Shown in pieces: positions 1 through 9,148 of a stretch of DNA of 26,551 nt. Position 1 is the stretch's first letter. Every line of letters starts with the position of its first letter. The notes under the pieces are model-generated. The model was not told where the DNA came from and did not search any database. It saw only the letters and a list, made by a program, of their open reading frames with translations. Position numbers and translations under genes: made by a program. The DNA is from Ophiothrix spiculata (taxonomy: Eukaryota > Echinodermata > Ophiuroidea > Amphilepidida > Ophiotrichidae): assembly GCA_000969725.1 (NCBI GenBank), contig JXSR01S032447.1. The stretch is one strand, 5' to 3'.

Positions 1-302
1 AAAACTCACTAAGTCCCAGTATTAAGCATGTTTATAAATAATTATCTTAGATTTATTGTTTATGTGCCATCAAGATGCAGTAGAGCTTGTATGAATCTTT
101 GATCACTATGTCGTAAATGGACTAAGTGAATTTTTGAAAAAAAAACACTCTTCAATTTTCAAGGGGAGAAGGAATGGGGCTCTCCACACGGATGCCTCAA
201 ATGTAGATGCATTCAGATGAATGTAGATTTCCGAAGTGCAGAGCAGATTGTGTTCACACGGTCACGCGTTAATCTGACTTTACTACAGGTGCGCGTATTG
301 AC

Positions 303-955
303 ACGTTAGGGTTTGCGTGTGCGTGAAAACAACATAGACCACTTCCTAAGGCGTTCAAAGCGTGGGCTCAGCAAAGGACGAGGTCAGGACCCCATGCACT
401 TTTATCTGCGTTTGCGTTGCGTAACACCACACAACTGCAACTGACGCAGTGCGTGTCACACGCGTGGCTTATGCAGCGATAAAATGGCGCGCGCTTGGTG
501 GTGTGACGATTTAAATTAGTTGTTATTCATGTTATTGCGAAGATACTCGAGTCTAGGTAAAATGATGCCTGTTTTGTCTTGAATGTGAAAAAGCTAAGAA
601 TTCTGTTTATTTTAGTTGTTTCATAATTGTCTTTGCTATTTAGTTGTTCATTTTGACTTATTGATGTGTAAATGTTGTGCTGTAAATCCAGTAAAAACAG
701 AAAATTCGGTCACAAGCGAGAGACAAGATGCCGGTTCTGAGAAGCTTATCGAGAGGTATGCAAATTTTTTGAATACATTTGTGTTTTATTTTAACACAAC
801 AGTCGCGTACGAAGTTCATTGTTGGCTCAAAATCGTCCTTTACTGAAAACACACCAGCAAAGGAACCATCGCCAAACGATTTTTCGTGGGGTTTCAATGG
901 GGTTCTCTGTAATTTTTTTCGCTTCGAAGGTTCAGGCTGGAAGGCTTGGAAAATA
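303..955 (+). repeat. Direct repeat unit, copy 1, inside the compound element
   Basis: This unit is repeated in the same orientation at about 1255-1895, with roughly 85-90% identity by eye and a few short indels. Recognisable shared blocks are GCGTGGGCTCAG, GTCACACGCGTGG, AAATTCGGTCACAAGCGAGA and the stretch ending in GTTCTCTGTAATTT. Copy 1 carries an ATG at 728 followed by a GTATG donor-like site at 756. Small open frames in both directions here are not conserved between copies and are not called as genes. Confidence 0.7.
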
Positions 956-957
956 AC

Positions 958-1185
958 GCAACTACGCGTATGTACACTCGCAGTCACTTACGCGCGTGCG
1001 ATCGTTTGCTGAAGTCCAGTTTAATCTACATGCATCCAGATGTGCGAAGTACAGATATAGGCTCTCCACACGGACAAATCAATCTGTACTTCACACATCT
1101 ATAGATACATGTAGATTAAACTGGACTTCAGAAAACGATCGCATCTGCGTAAGTGATTGATCGTGTATATTCGCGTAGTTGCGCT
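958..1185. repeat. Large imperfect palindrome, ~100-bp arms
   Basis: The left arm 958-1058 matches the reverse complement of 1083-1185 over about 100 bp with scattered mismatches. Shared core: GAAGTCCAGTTTAATCTACAT. The ~24-bp spacer contains GGCTCTCCACACGG, the same motif as the outer terminus of the compound element. The palindrome marks a head-to-head junction between the two units. Confidence 0.8.
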
Positions 1186-1254
1186 ATTTCCTCGCACACG
1201 CACACCCAGCGTGTCCATACGCGCACCTGGAGTAAATTCAGATCATAGACATTA

Positions 1255-1895
1255 AAGTAGGCCTATTTACCACTAGACCACTTGCTGAGTCGTTCAGAGC
1301 GTGGGCTCAGTAAAGGACGGGGTCATGACCCGATGCCCTTTTATCTGCGTGTGCGTTGCTTAACTAACTTCGGGCAACTGCAACTGACGCAATGCGTGTC
1401 ACACGCGTGGCCCGTGTAGCGATAAAGTGGCGCGCGCGTGGTGGCGTGACGATTTTAAATTGGTTGTTATTGCGAGGATACTCGAGTCTAGGCGAGGCTG
1501 GTAAGATGACGCCTGTTTTGTCCTGAATATGAATGAAAAAGGTAAGAATTCTGTTTATCTTAGTCGTGTCATAATTGTCTTAGCTGTTTAGTTGTTCATT
1601 TTGACTTATTGATGTGCAAATATATGTCGTGCTGTAAATTCAGTAAAAAACAGAAAATTCGGTCACAAGCGAGAGACAAGATGGCGGATCTGAGAAGCTT
1701 ATTGAGAGGTATGTAAATTTGTTGAATACATTTGTGTTTTATTTTAACACAACAGTCGCGTGGCTCAAAAATAATAATTATCGTCCTTTACTGAAAACAC
1801 GCCAGCAAAGGAACTATCGCCAAACGATTTTTCGTGGGGTTTCAATGGGGTTCTCTGTAATTTATTTTGCTTCGAAGGTTCAGGCTTGAGGTCTT
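1255..1895 (+). repeat. Direct repeat unit, copy 2, inside the compound element
   Basis: Second copy of the ~650-bp unit at 303-955. It includes an ATGGCGG at 1681, a strong translation-start context, opening a 28-nt frame that ends exactly at a GTATGT donor-like site (exon end 1708). The CpG-rich stretch upstream resembles a promoter region. See the finding on possible capture of a host first exon. Confidence 0.7.
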
Positions 1896-1905
1896 GATTC
1901 AGATA

Positions 1906-2073
1906 GACCACTTTCGAATGTCCCATAATGCATCTTGAAAGTACCGCAAACTGCGCAGTCGAGTTGTGCGCAATGCGCAGAATTTCTGATATGGTAGACT
2001 GAGCAATATTAAGTCACAAGGTCCCGTATTTGCGGTACTTTCAAGATGCATTATGGGACACATGAAAGTCATC
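1906..2073. mobile_element. Short MITE with 32-bp perfect inverted repeats, TA target site
   Basis: Positions 1919-1950 and 2029-2060 are perfect reverse complements (32 of 32; core CATCTTGAAAGTACCGCAAA). Imperfect complementarity continues outward to GACCACTTTC on the left and GAAAGTCATC on the right. A TA dinucleotide flanks each end (1904-1905 and 2074-2075), as expected for a Tc1/mariner-type insertion. There is no coding capacity. It sits nested inside the compound element 172-2477. Confidence 0.85.
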
Positions 2074-2477
2074 TATTGACGTGCGACCGTATGAACACAA
2101 TCTGCACTTCGGAAATCTACATTCATCTAGATGCATCTACACGTACACTGGCAACTAAATGGTAATTTGACTGAGAATGCAGCTATCGATGCAGTCAAGC
2201 GCTGTTCCTTGCTTACGCCCAAATTTGCGGCAAAATGAAAGGTGCGTATTGCGTTGTAGTCAAGTAATAGTAGCACGTTGCTGAACGCAGAGCTGAGTCA
2301 CTTCGCACTCGCAAAGCGTTGGACATGGCGCCCGCGTGGCGCAATCCCCTAACTTAGCCGAATTTTTAGGGTGCAAATAAACAAGTTTCCTATCTGGACT
2401 TTTATTAATCTATGCATCTACATTTGACGCTTCCATGTGGAGAGCCGTATGATTTGTCCGTGTGAAGAGCCCCATTC

Positions 2478-2710
2478 TCTAAGCACTGAGCGCTTTCCCT
2501 GCGAGCATAGATTTGATCTGCATCTGAAGAGTGCCCAGTGAGTCGTGAGGTGGCGAGAATTTCCTTTCCAAGAAATTATACATTGAAATATTGAATCGAC
2601 CGTGCACTTGATGTTTAACATGAATATTAATAAACCTGAAAAATATTTTTTTAAAGCCCTATAAAATCGAAAATATAGACCTAGAAGACAAAAGAAAAAT
2701 GATGCACATT
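2478..2710. other. AT-rich stretch, no gene seen
   Basis: A minus-strand open frame of 101 codons crosses this stretch and the inverted repeat at 2418-2477. It has no recognisable domain and its start lies in the neighbouring MITE, so it is not called. Nothing else is supported. Confidence 0.4.
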
Positions 2711-2971
2711 TGTGACCCGTCATATCAAAAGGTACTTTAAGGGTCTCTCTGAATTTGTCTAAACATGGTTGGAATGGGATTTTACCATAGCTTTAAAGAG
2801 ACATTTCTAAGCTTTAAAATGATACCTTGTTTGTAAAATTTGAGCAAAAATCCATGAAGATATGAACGCAACATTTATTCTTCTTATTATTTTTTTTAAC
2901 CACCTAGTATTGCCTATATCTAAATGTATGCCTTGCCGGTATTAAGGTATCTATTGATATGACGGGTCACA
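2711..2971. mobile_element. MITE of ~261 bp with 18-bp perfect inverted repeats
   Basis: TGTGACCCGTCATATCAA at 2711-2728 is the exact reverse complement of 2954-2971. The similarity continues a little inward (GGTAC against GATACC). There is no coding capacity. A 25-nt internal block at 2804-2828 is also present in a second MITE at 7162-7418 that has unrelated ends. Confidence 0.8.
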
Positions 2972-3325
2972 TTTATGTTTAATTACTGTGGAACTATAAC
3001 GCAATTAGGTTTACCGAATTATGTGTAACATTTTGTGCACTTTTACTGCCAAGTTATTTCACGCCATGTACCTTCAAAATCGGTTGGTGATTTCTTGAAT
3101 ATATCAATTCAATATAGAATATATATTTATGCCGATACGTTCATAGCAAATTGTAAACATTTTTCTTGAAGTCCTGTAAAAATCTTGCGTTAAACTCTGC
3201 TAAAACAAAATTGATGTAATTAACATGTTGCAAAACCGAATTTTCTATATTTGTGCTTGCGTAACCAATTACTTTAAATACCATGAATATATTTTGAATA
3301 CCCTTCATCATCATTGTCAGTTCGG
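2972..3325. other. AT-rich intergenic stretch
   Basis: No open frame, tRNA or clear repeat structure is visible here. Confidence 0.4.
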
Positions 3326-3385
3326 TGGTCCAGTGGTTCGACTCTTATTCTCAAGACCGTGGGTTCGAATCCCGTCATAGTCGTT
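3319..3385 (+). repeat. tRNA-like Pol III head, degenerate tRNA or SINE fragment
   Basis: Box A-like TGGTCCAGTGG at 3326-3336 and a perfect box B, GGTTCGAATCC, at 3362-3372 are 25 bp apart, close to normal tRNA spacing. The T arm folds (GTGGG, loop TTCGAAT, CCCGT with wobble pairs). The flanking sequence cannot form an acceptor stem, so it is not a functional tRNA. The box A is tRNA-Glu-like. No tail or conserved SINE body could be placed. Confidence 0.55.
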
Positions 3386-3911
3386 TTGATAAATTTCCCT
3401 TTTTTGCGAAGCGGGTTGATTTGTCTTCAATTTTTAACTGTCACGAATGAAATTCTCAAATTGTTGACATAATTTATATAAATCCCCAAAAGGTTACTTT
3501 TCAGCCAGAAAAACGCACGTCTTATTCATTACATTTCACATGAAATGTAATCTACTTCAACGCAGCGAGTGGGGCAGCGGTGCCATTAAAAATAGCATTG
3601 AGCTCCATGCACATTGCTGACGTCAGAGGATGACTCGTTGGGACAAAAGGTAGTAGTTTTTGAAATATTGATGCCTTGTTGTCACAATACAAATCGCAGG
3701 TAAGAGTGAAGAGCTGATATTAGGTTCCTTTCGTACATCACATCAATGTATATAGGCCGTATGGGCAAAACATGTTATTTCAAATTTCATCAATCAGAGT
3801 TTCTATATGTTTACTACCAGAACTGGCCCAACATACGATGTTTAATCTTCTGTAACAAAAAATAACAAAAAAATGATGTATAGGTTCAAATTCGCTTGCT
3901 TCAAAAGTCTC
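3386..3911. other. Intergenic stretch, no gene seen
   Basis: No convincing coding frame. A perfect 10-bp inverted pair (ATTACATTTCACATGAAATGTAAT around 3529-3552) forms a short hairpin. Nothing else is supported. Confidence 0.4.
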
Positions 3912-4745
3912 GAAATCTCAGAAGTTTTTAAGTCGCTATTTTGAAAAATTTATGTACGCTATAAGACTCAAAATTACAAGATATGCTATAATCATTATTT
4001 CCCTTTCCCGGGGAAGCGGGTTGGCGCAGCGTTACTTCCCTCGCCTTGCACCAATGAGGCCCCGGGTTCGAGTCCCGCTCCCGGCGCTTTATGTGAATTT
4101 GGTTTTCAGTCCATGCTCGTTTCCGCAGGTTTTTCTCCGGGTACTCCGGTCTTCCTCCTGCATCTAAAACTGTCAGTTAATTTGTCCATCTGAGTCTGCC
4201 CCACCCAGGTTATGGGAAGCTGCACAAAGGGTGAATATTACAACCGAAGTACCGATAGAATGTGCTCTACGGAAGCACTTCTAAGTGAATTGAAATGGCT
4301 GTGACGATCTACCTGCAGCGAATCACGAGCGCTTTGTTTCCTACTCGGTCAAAAATCGCTATATAAATGCCATTATTATTATTATTTTTAATTAGCCAAA
4401 AACTGGACGAAAATCCAATATTTAGAAGCAAATAGCAAAATTTTCGATTTTGGTGGCCAATTTTGCCATACTGCAATTTTGCCTTATTTTCCCATCTGAA
4501 AATTCTTTATGACGTCATAATTACGCAATGCCTTGGCCGATTTTGATGATCTTGGTATCGTTGTATAGGAGAGGCTCATACCTATCTATTAATAGGAAAA
4601 TCAAGTTCACAGAGGGTTCCGTTCTAAAATATTAGGAGGGGGGTTACAACAACCCCACTTCGGAGTATGTGTTACAAAAAATAGTTAAGGAGAACATGGG
4701 TTAAATGAAATTTTGTTTCACATCTAAATTATTAGCCGTCAACCG
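3912..4745 (+). repeat. Dispersed ~450-bp repeat, copy 1, split by a SINE
   Basis: About 3912-4006 plus 4387-4745 align with 8367-8815 at high identity, including AAGTTTTTAAGTCGC, GGTGGCCAATTTTGCCAT, TTTATGACGTCATAATTAC and AAATGAAATTTTGTTTCACA. Copy 2 is uninterrupted where copy 1 holds 380 bp of SINE. The family is not recognised. There is no coding capacity and no terminal inverted repeats were found. Confidence 0.85.
4007..4386 (+). mobile_element. tRNA-derived SINE, complete, (ATT)n tail
   Basis: The tRNA-derived head has box A-like TGGCGCAGCG at 4022-4031 and a perfect box B, GGTTCGAGTCC, at 4065-4075, where Pol III would start transcription. The body carries a small stem (GCAGG...CCTGC, about 4125-4160) around CTCCGGGTACTCCGG, a block I recognise from many invertebrate SINEs. 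The 3' end reads GCTATATAAATGCC followed by (ATT)n. The pre-insertion site is preserved in copy 2 of the host repeat near 8458-8464, which fixes both ends to within a few bases. An open frame of 71 codons across it is incidental. Confidence 0.9.
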
Positions 4746-4892
4746 ACTCAATTTTTCAGAAATCCCACTTGAGGGCAACACAAAAATTATATTTTTTTGG
4801 CCTAAGAGTTCAAAGTCAGCCTTTTCAGCAGGTCACGTTAAAAAAAATCTCTCGACCACATTTTTTTTTTCTCGTTTGGCGAGACTTGGATT

Positions 4893-5640
4893 TTAGAATT
4901 GGCATAATTCATCAAGTCTTTCTTTCTGGTCAATCGTGTCAAAAGCGTTTGACATGTCAAAGAATATTCCTAGTGCACTTTCGTTTCTTTGTACTGCACT
5001 GGTACTTTTGTCAACAATTGCCATGTAAGTTGAATGATTTGTCCTAAATCCAAACTGATTAATGTATTTCGTTTTCATCAATGTAATTAATGCAACGATC
5101 AAACATAAGACATTCCAAAATTTTAGAAAAACAATGCAGAACAGAAACCGATCTAGCCGGACATCTTTTTATAGTTTACTGGAAATTTAGCAATATTAAG
5201 TTGTTAAAAACTAGATCGGTTGTTAAAGAGACACTTGAAAGTATATCATCGATAATGGTTTAAATATCTCGGAGGTAACTCGTTTCTCATATCGTCATGT
5301 TTAGGAATTTTATTTCGATTAAATTTTCCAATAATTGTGGTTACTTCATCATGTACAATTGGTTCAAAAATAAGTGCTTGATTATTGCGGTTGTGTAAAA
5401 TAAAGAAAGAATTCCTTCCCATTGTGTCTTATTGTTACTGTATCTGGATCTGTAATTTCTTCACAATCTCTTTTACTTTGATGTTTCGAATTTTTCTTTC
5501 GTCCAATGATCGAGTTGATTATTTTCCAAGTTGTTTATTATTATTTCGAGTATATTCAAATTTGATATGAAAATAATCTCGTTTGTATTTTTGAATTGCA
5601 TTATTTATTGAGCTTATTTCGATAAGATCTAAACTTGATA
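4893..5640 (-). pseudogene. Degenerate non-LTR retrotransposon (LINE) reverse transcriptase fragment
   Basis: Read on the minus strand, this is a decayed piece of a Jockey/CR1-like LINE polyprotein. From 5' to 3': a pre-RT linker with FRSYRNKLNK (near 5620) and TWKIINSIIGRKK; an N-terminal RT block with IVHDEVTTIIGKF and NKIPKHDD (about 5350-5290); IAKFPVNYKK (near 5180); SVSVLHCFSKILECLMFDR (about 5150-5095); then QFGFRTNHST and GIFFDMSNAFDTID, the palm motif A region, in the open frame ending at 4893. Successive blocks lie in different frames with in-frame stops, so it cannot make protein. The endonuclease, the YADD motif and the 3' end are missing. The family assignment is from memory of RT motifs, not a search. 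Confidence 0.8.
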
Positions 5641-5682
5641 CCCCGATTTTGTAGCTACGCCTTACAGTTTATGCTTGATACG

Positions 5683-6041
5683 CTGCAAATTTTGCCGAAC
5701 ACCGGACGCTGGTGTTGTGTTCTGATGGCATATTTTGACAGTCACTCTATAGTTTCATTGCATGTTGTTTAGAATAGGATGAAAGCTAATTCTTCAAAGT
5801 AGAAGAAGAATTTAACATTGCTCATATTTTTCTTATAAATTTGTAGTTTGACAAATATTTCACATTTGTTACACCTTTTTAACACATGACACGTGTTAAA
5901 CAATTTGAATTTGATCACGAGCACCAGGCATCCCAAGTGTTCAAAAGTTGATATTTTGAACGCATACGTTCAACTTTTGAACGCACATGTATCGTGAGTG
6001 TCAAGATACGTCTAGCGTCTGATGTTCGGCAAAATTTGCAG
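5683..6041. mobile_element. Inverted-repeat element of ~359 bp (MITE-like)
   Basis: CTGCAAATTTTGCCGAACAC at the left end (5683) is mirrored by the reverse complement at 6012-6041, with the arms continuing to GACGCT and only 2-3 mismatches over about 30 bp. The interior holds smaller palindromes: ACACATGACACGTGT near 5882, and GTTCAAAAGTTGA (5939-5951) with its complement near 5969-5981. There is no coding capacity. It abuts the 5' side of the LINE fragment. Confidence 0.75.
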
Positions 6042-6128
6042 TGCAGGGTGAATCCTGACCTCTTATGTTTTCTAAATTTTAGCGTATGCCGTCATTAAAA
6101 GTCTATTAATTTGATATATTGCAGTATA

Positions 6129-7159
6129 CTGGGTGTATCAAAATTCTTTGTACCCAGAGGTGTTTTATTTAAAAAAAACATTAAAAATAGAAAGAGTTTT
6201 TTTAATTTGAAAGTTTCTAGTGAATAGCAGAATACCTCAGCTTTATAATCGGAAAGTTTCAAGGCAATTGAACACCTTTTCCACGAATTATAGTCATTTA
6301 TTGGATAATTACAGATTTGCACAAATACCATACACACTAACCTTTGTCTAACGATGCTATACATTCCTGTCACATGGTGTTCAAAAAGGGTGGTTCCCGT
6401 ATATCTTCGATATGACAACCATAAAGTGGGCTTATTTAGTGCCATAGTATAGCTAAGGGTCTTTTCTATCCATTCATGACAAAATAATAACAATCGATCA
6501 AGATGTTACGTATTTATGACGTCATAAATCTGAAAATTGCGATTTTTCGAGAAAAAAAATGTGAAAAGTTAAAATTTTGCTATAAAGTTCTAAATATCCG
6601 AGTTTCATCATGGTTGTTTTTGCTTTAACAGAATAACGATGACACTTTTAACATTTCTTGTAAGTTTCAGCTCAAGTGCATTTTGATATTTTTCAAAATA
6701 ACAAATTGAAAATATCCGTACGTTAGTCACAACCACAAACCTGCCACACACCTGAACTTTGACGGATTATTTTATTCCCATCTGTTGAAGAATCCTCCGA
6801 TTTTTTGTTCATAAGAATGACCGCGATGGATTAATTTTTAATTGCTAAAATGTCCAGGGTCAGTTGTTTTTGCATTTTTATGCAGCAGTAAAATAACCTA
6901 AATGTATGATGTATCCGTCAGGAGGGTTAAATCAATTCAATGCACAAACACACGCAATCCGACAAAAACACTATCTTTCTTTAAATACATGTTACTTTTA
7001 TATGCAACATGCTATTGCCATGAAATTAAATTCTTAGACAAGTTAAAACTACACCAAAATTTAATATTTAAGTATTTTTATCAAAATGTATTCCCATCAT
7101 TGTGATAATATTTCGAAAAGTATACAAGATCAGGGTACAGAGAATTTTGATACACCTTG
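6129..7159. mobile_element. Non-autonomous DNA element ~1.03 kb, TA-flanked, mariner-like ends
   Basis: The left end GGTGTATCAAAATTCTTTGT (from 6132) matches the reverse complement of the right end (to about 7156) with one mismatch over 23 bp. TA dinucleotides flank both ends (6127-6128 and 7160-7161). The GGTGTATCAAAA form resembles Tc1/mariner-type termini. Open frames of 132 codons (minus) and 67 codons (plus) inside have no DDE-transposase features and are not called. Confidence 0.7.
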
Positions 7160-7161
7160 TA

Positions 7162-7418
7162 TATGTGATGGCTTACCCCGAAAGGGGGGACTTTGAAAAT
7201 AATATCAATTCTGATTTTTTCATTTCATCAGTTGCAGAATTTTCTAAGCTTTAAAATGATACCTTACTTTTTTAGATTGATAAAGGCGGTCAAATTCTAC
7301 AAAAAAAAACTTGTTGGAAATTCTTATTGCTTTCTTTATTTCTTGCTACCTATTTTCACCTGTATCTTGGAAAGTGTTGTGTCGCAAAGTCCCCCTTTTC
7401 GGGGTGAGTCATCACATA
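7162..7418. mobile_element. MITE of ~257 bp, TA-flanked
   Basis: The ends are inverted repeats of about 34 bp (TATGTGATGGCTTACCCCG on the left; the complement of CGGGGTGAGTCATCACATA on the right) with 3-4 differences including one G-run indel. TA flanks are at 7160-7161 and 7419-7420. The left TA is also the right flank of the element 6129-7159. It contains the 25-nt block at 7241-7265 shared with the MITE at 2711-2971. Confidence 0.85.
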
Positions 7419-7647
7419 TACAATATAAGTATAATTCGAAAAACGAATAAAAAAAACTATACCTTATTTAGTGTCAGACGCAATTGATTGTGTAACCATT
7501 TTAAAATAATACAAGGACAACATATATACGTAAATCACCAATTTATATAGTCCCAAGCATTTGAGTAATCTTTTTGCGGTCATTTTGATGAAAAAACTAG
7601 GGGTACCACGTACGGTGGGGTTAGGGTAGGCCGTCAAAGTTGGAGTG

Positions 7648-8350
7648 TACACTCTTATTGTGAAAGTGTGAAAAAACACTCTAAAAGAGTGAAATTTCAC
7701 TCTTAGAATAATGAAAAAGAGCCATATGAGTGACAAATCTTTTAGAGTGAAGTTCATAGAGTTATAGTAATTCACTTTCGGAAAGAGTGAACCGTTTATT
7801 ATCATGAACAGTTCACTCTAAACATGCTAAATGATCTGGGAGGGGTGCATAAATCTTCAAAAGAATGAAAGTTCACTTAATGATCTAGTCGTTTTATTGT
7901 GCAAATATTTGTCGGTGAGTAGATGCTAGACAATAAACTTGTCGGTGTAAGGTTACTTAATATATTTGCCAATGTATTAAGTTTTTGCATGATTAGCGTC
8001 ACTGTTGGGTATATATTGTCAGGCATCTACTCACCGATAAATAGTTGCACAATTTCCTCTGAAATTCCTTTGTCTGTCACTCCTCCACGGTCTCCAACTC
8101 AATCACCGCCGTGTTGAACAGTGAGCGCTGACAATTTTTCGTAGTTACAACAGCGCGAGTATCCGCGTTCCTGATTGGCTACACTCCGTAAAAGAGCGGT
8201 GTTTTCGAGCCACTCTCCTGCGAGTGAACGTCGCTCTGGTACAAGAGTGAATTACCGCAAAATATTTTCACTCCTAAAGAGCTAAAACGAGTCAAAACAA
8301 ATTCACTCAAAATTTCGAGTGATTTTTCACTCTTTCGCATTTAGAGTGTA
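7648..8350. mobile_element. 703-bp inverted-repeat element packed with TTCACTCT / AGAGTGAA motifs
   Basis: The left end reads TACACTCTTATTGTGAAAGT and the reverse complement of the right end reads TACACTCTAAATGCGAAAGA; both continue with GTGAAAAA.CACTC. At least twelve copies of a CACTCT/AGAGTG-type motif, in both orientations, lie inside, most within 200 bp of an end. The centre (7899-8050) is itself a palindromic insertion. No transposase frame is seen. A run of 16 G (8351-8366) follows directly. Confidence 0.75.
7899..8050. repeat. Nested palindromic element, 34-bp arms
   Basis: Positions 7899-7932 and 8017-8050 are inverted copies (shared TCGGTGAGTAGATGC core; about 30 of 34 positions match). 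It lies in the middle of the 7648-8350 element. It may be a separate MITE inserted there. Confidence 0.7.
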
Positions 8351-8366
8351 GGGGGGGGGGGGGGGG
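8351..8366 (+). repeat. Poly-G run, 16 bases
   Basis: An uninterrupted run of 16 G lies exactly between the right end of the 7648-8350 element and the start of dispersed repeat copy 2. The length is prone to error in any assembly. Confidence 0.9.
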
Positions 8367-8815
8367 AAATCTCGGAAGTTTTTAAGTCGCCATTTTGAAA
8401 AATTTATGAACGCTATAAGACTCAACATTACAAGACATGTTATAATCATTATTTCCCTTCTTAATTAGCCAAAAACTGGACGAAATCCGTTATTTAGAAG
8501 CAAATAGCAAAATTTTGATTTCGGTGGCCAATTTTGCCATAATGCAATTTTGCCTTATTTTCCCATTTGAAAGTAATTTATGACGTCATAATTACTCAAT
8601 GCCTTGGCCAATTTTAATGATCTTGGTATCGTTGGATATGAGAGGCTCATACCTATCTCTTTATAGCAAAACTAAGTTCATAGGGGGTTCCGTTTCAAAA
8701 TATTAGGGGGGTTGCAACAACCTCACTTCGGAGGACGCGTTACAACAAAATAGAAGGAGAACAAGGGTTAAATGAAATTTTGTTTCACAGCTAAATTATT
8801 AGCCTTCAACCAATA
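8367..8815 (+). repeat. Dispersed ~450-bp repeat, copy 2, uninterrupted
   Basis: Homologous to 3912-4745 without the SINE. The junction near 8458-8464 (TTTCCCTTCTTAATTAGCC) shows the empty SINE site. It has no coding capacity. Confidence 0.85.
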
Positions 8816-8933
8816 TTTTCATATTTAGGATGACAGACACATATGCACAGATTTTGGGTTGAATCTTCAATATTTTAAAGCTGTTGCAGTTAAAAATGCT
8901 TGAAAGATCAATTTATGGCAGTAGTAATGTTGA

Positions 8934-9148
8934 CTTATACCCGGTGTAACTTTAAACCTGGTGTAAATCTTAAACCTCTTTTGAACATAACAAGCATATT
9001 ATGGACCTCATAGTTTCAGATAACATGCCACTTTCAAAATGCAAATACTGCATTTAAAGTACACGAAAGTTAATCATAGCCTCTAAGATCCGTATGTTCA
9101 ACAGAGGTTTAAGAGTTAGACCAGTTTTAAAGTTAGACCTGATTTAAG
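8934..9148. mobile_element. MITE-like inverted repeat, ~53-bp arms
   Basis: The arm 8934-8986 matches the reverse complement of 9096-9148 at about 80% of positions (shared TAACTTTAAA and CTTAAACCTCT blocks). The ~110-bp spacer has no coding frame. Each arm also holds two internal copies of a CTGGT.TAA.TTTAAAC-like unit. Confidence 0.7.

Larger units (their letters stand above)
172..2477. mobile_element. Compound inverted-repeat (foldback-like) element with outer terminal inverted repeats
   Basis: The ends are inverted copies of each other: 172-192 matches the reverse complement of 2457-2477 at 20 of 21 positions (core GGGGCTCTCCACACGG). Further in, 197-212 matches the reverse complement of 2412-2427 exactly (TCAAATGTAGATGCAT). 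A third nested pair, about 201-268 against 2083-2142, is also clearly inverted. The interior contains two direct copies of a ~650-bp unit, a large palindrome and a small MITE. No transposase-like reading frame is visible, so it is non-autonomous. The interior is rich in CpG and CGCG compared with the flanks. I could not settle the target-site duplication or the superfamily. Confidence 0.75.

Noticed and set aside
658..987. 109-codon minus-strand frame and overlapping plus-strand frames at 616-1012
   Set aside because: They lie in a direct repeat whose second copy does not keep the same frames open.
3319..3385. Functional tRNA at 3319-3385
   Set aside because: Box A and box B are good but no acceptor stem can form with the flanking bases.
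6095..6493. 132-codon minus-strand frame across the left end of the 1.03-kb element
   Set aside because: It crosses the element boundary, has no recognisable domain and no homologous frame elsewhere.
7600..7640. Telomere-like GGGGTTAGGGTAGG
   Set aside because: A single TTAGGG unit with no tandem array. Chance.
7464..7805. 113-codon minus-strand frame
   Set aside because: It overlaps the end of the CACTCT-motif element, and the amino-acid pattern follows the repeated motif.
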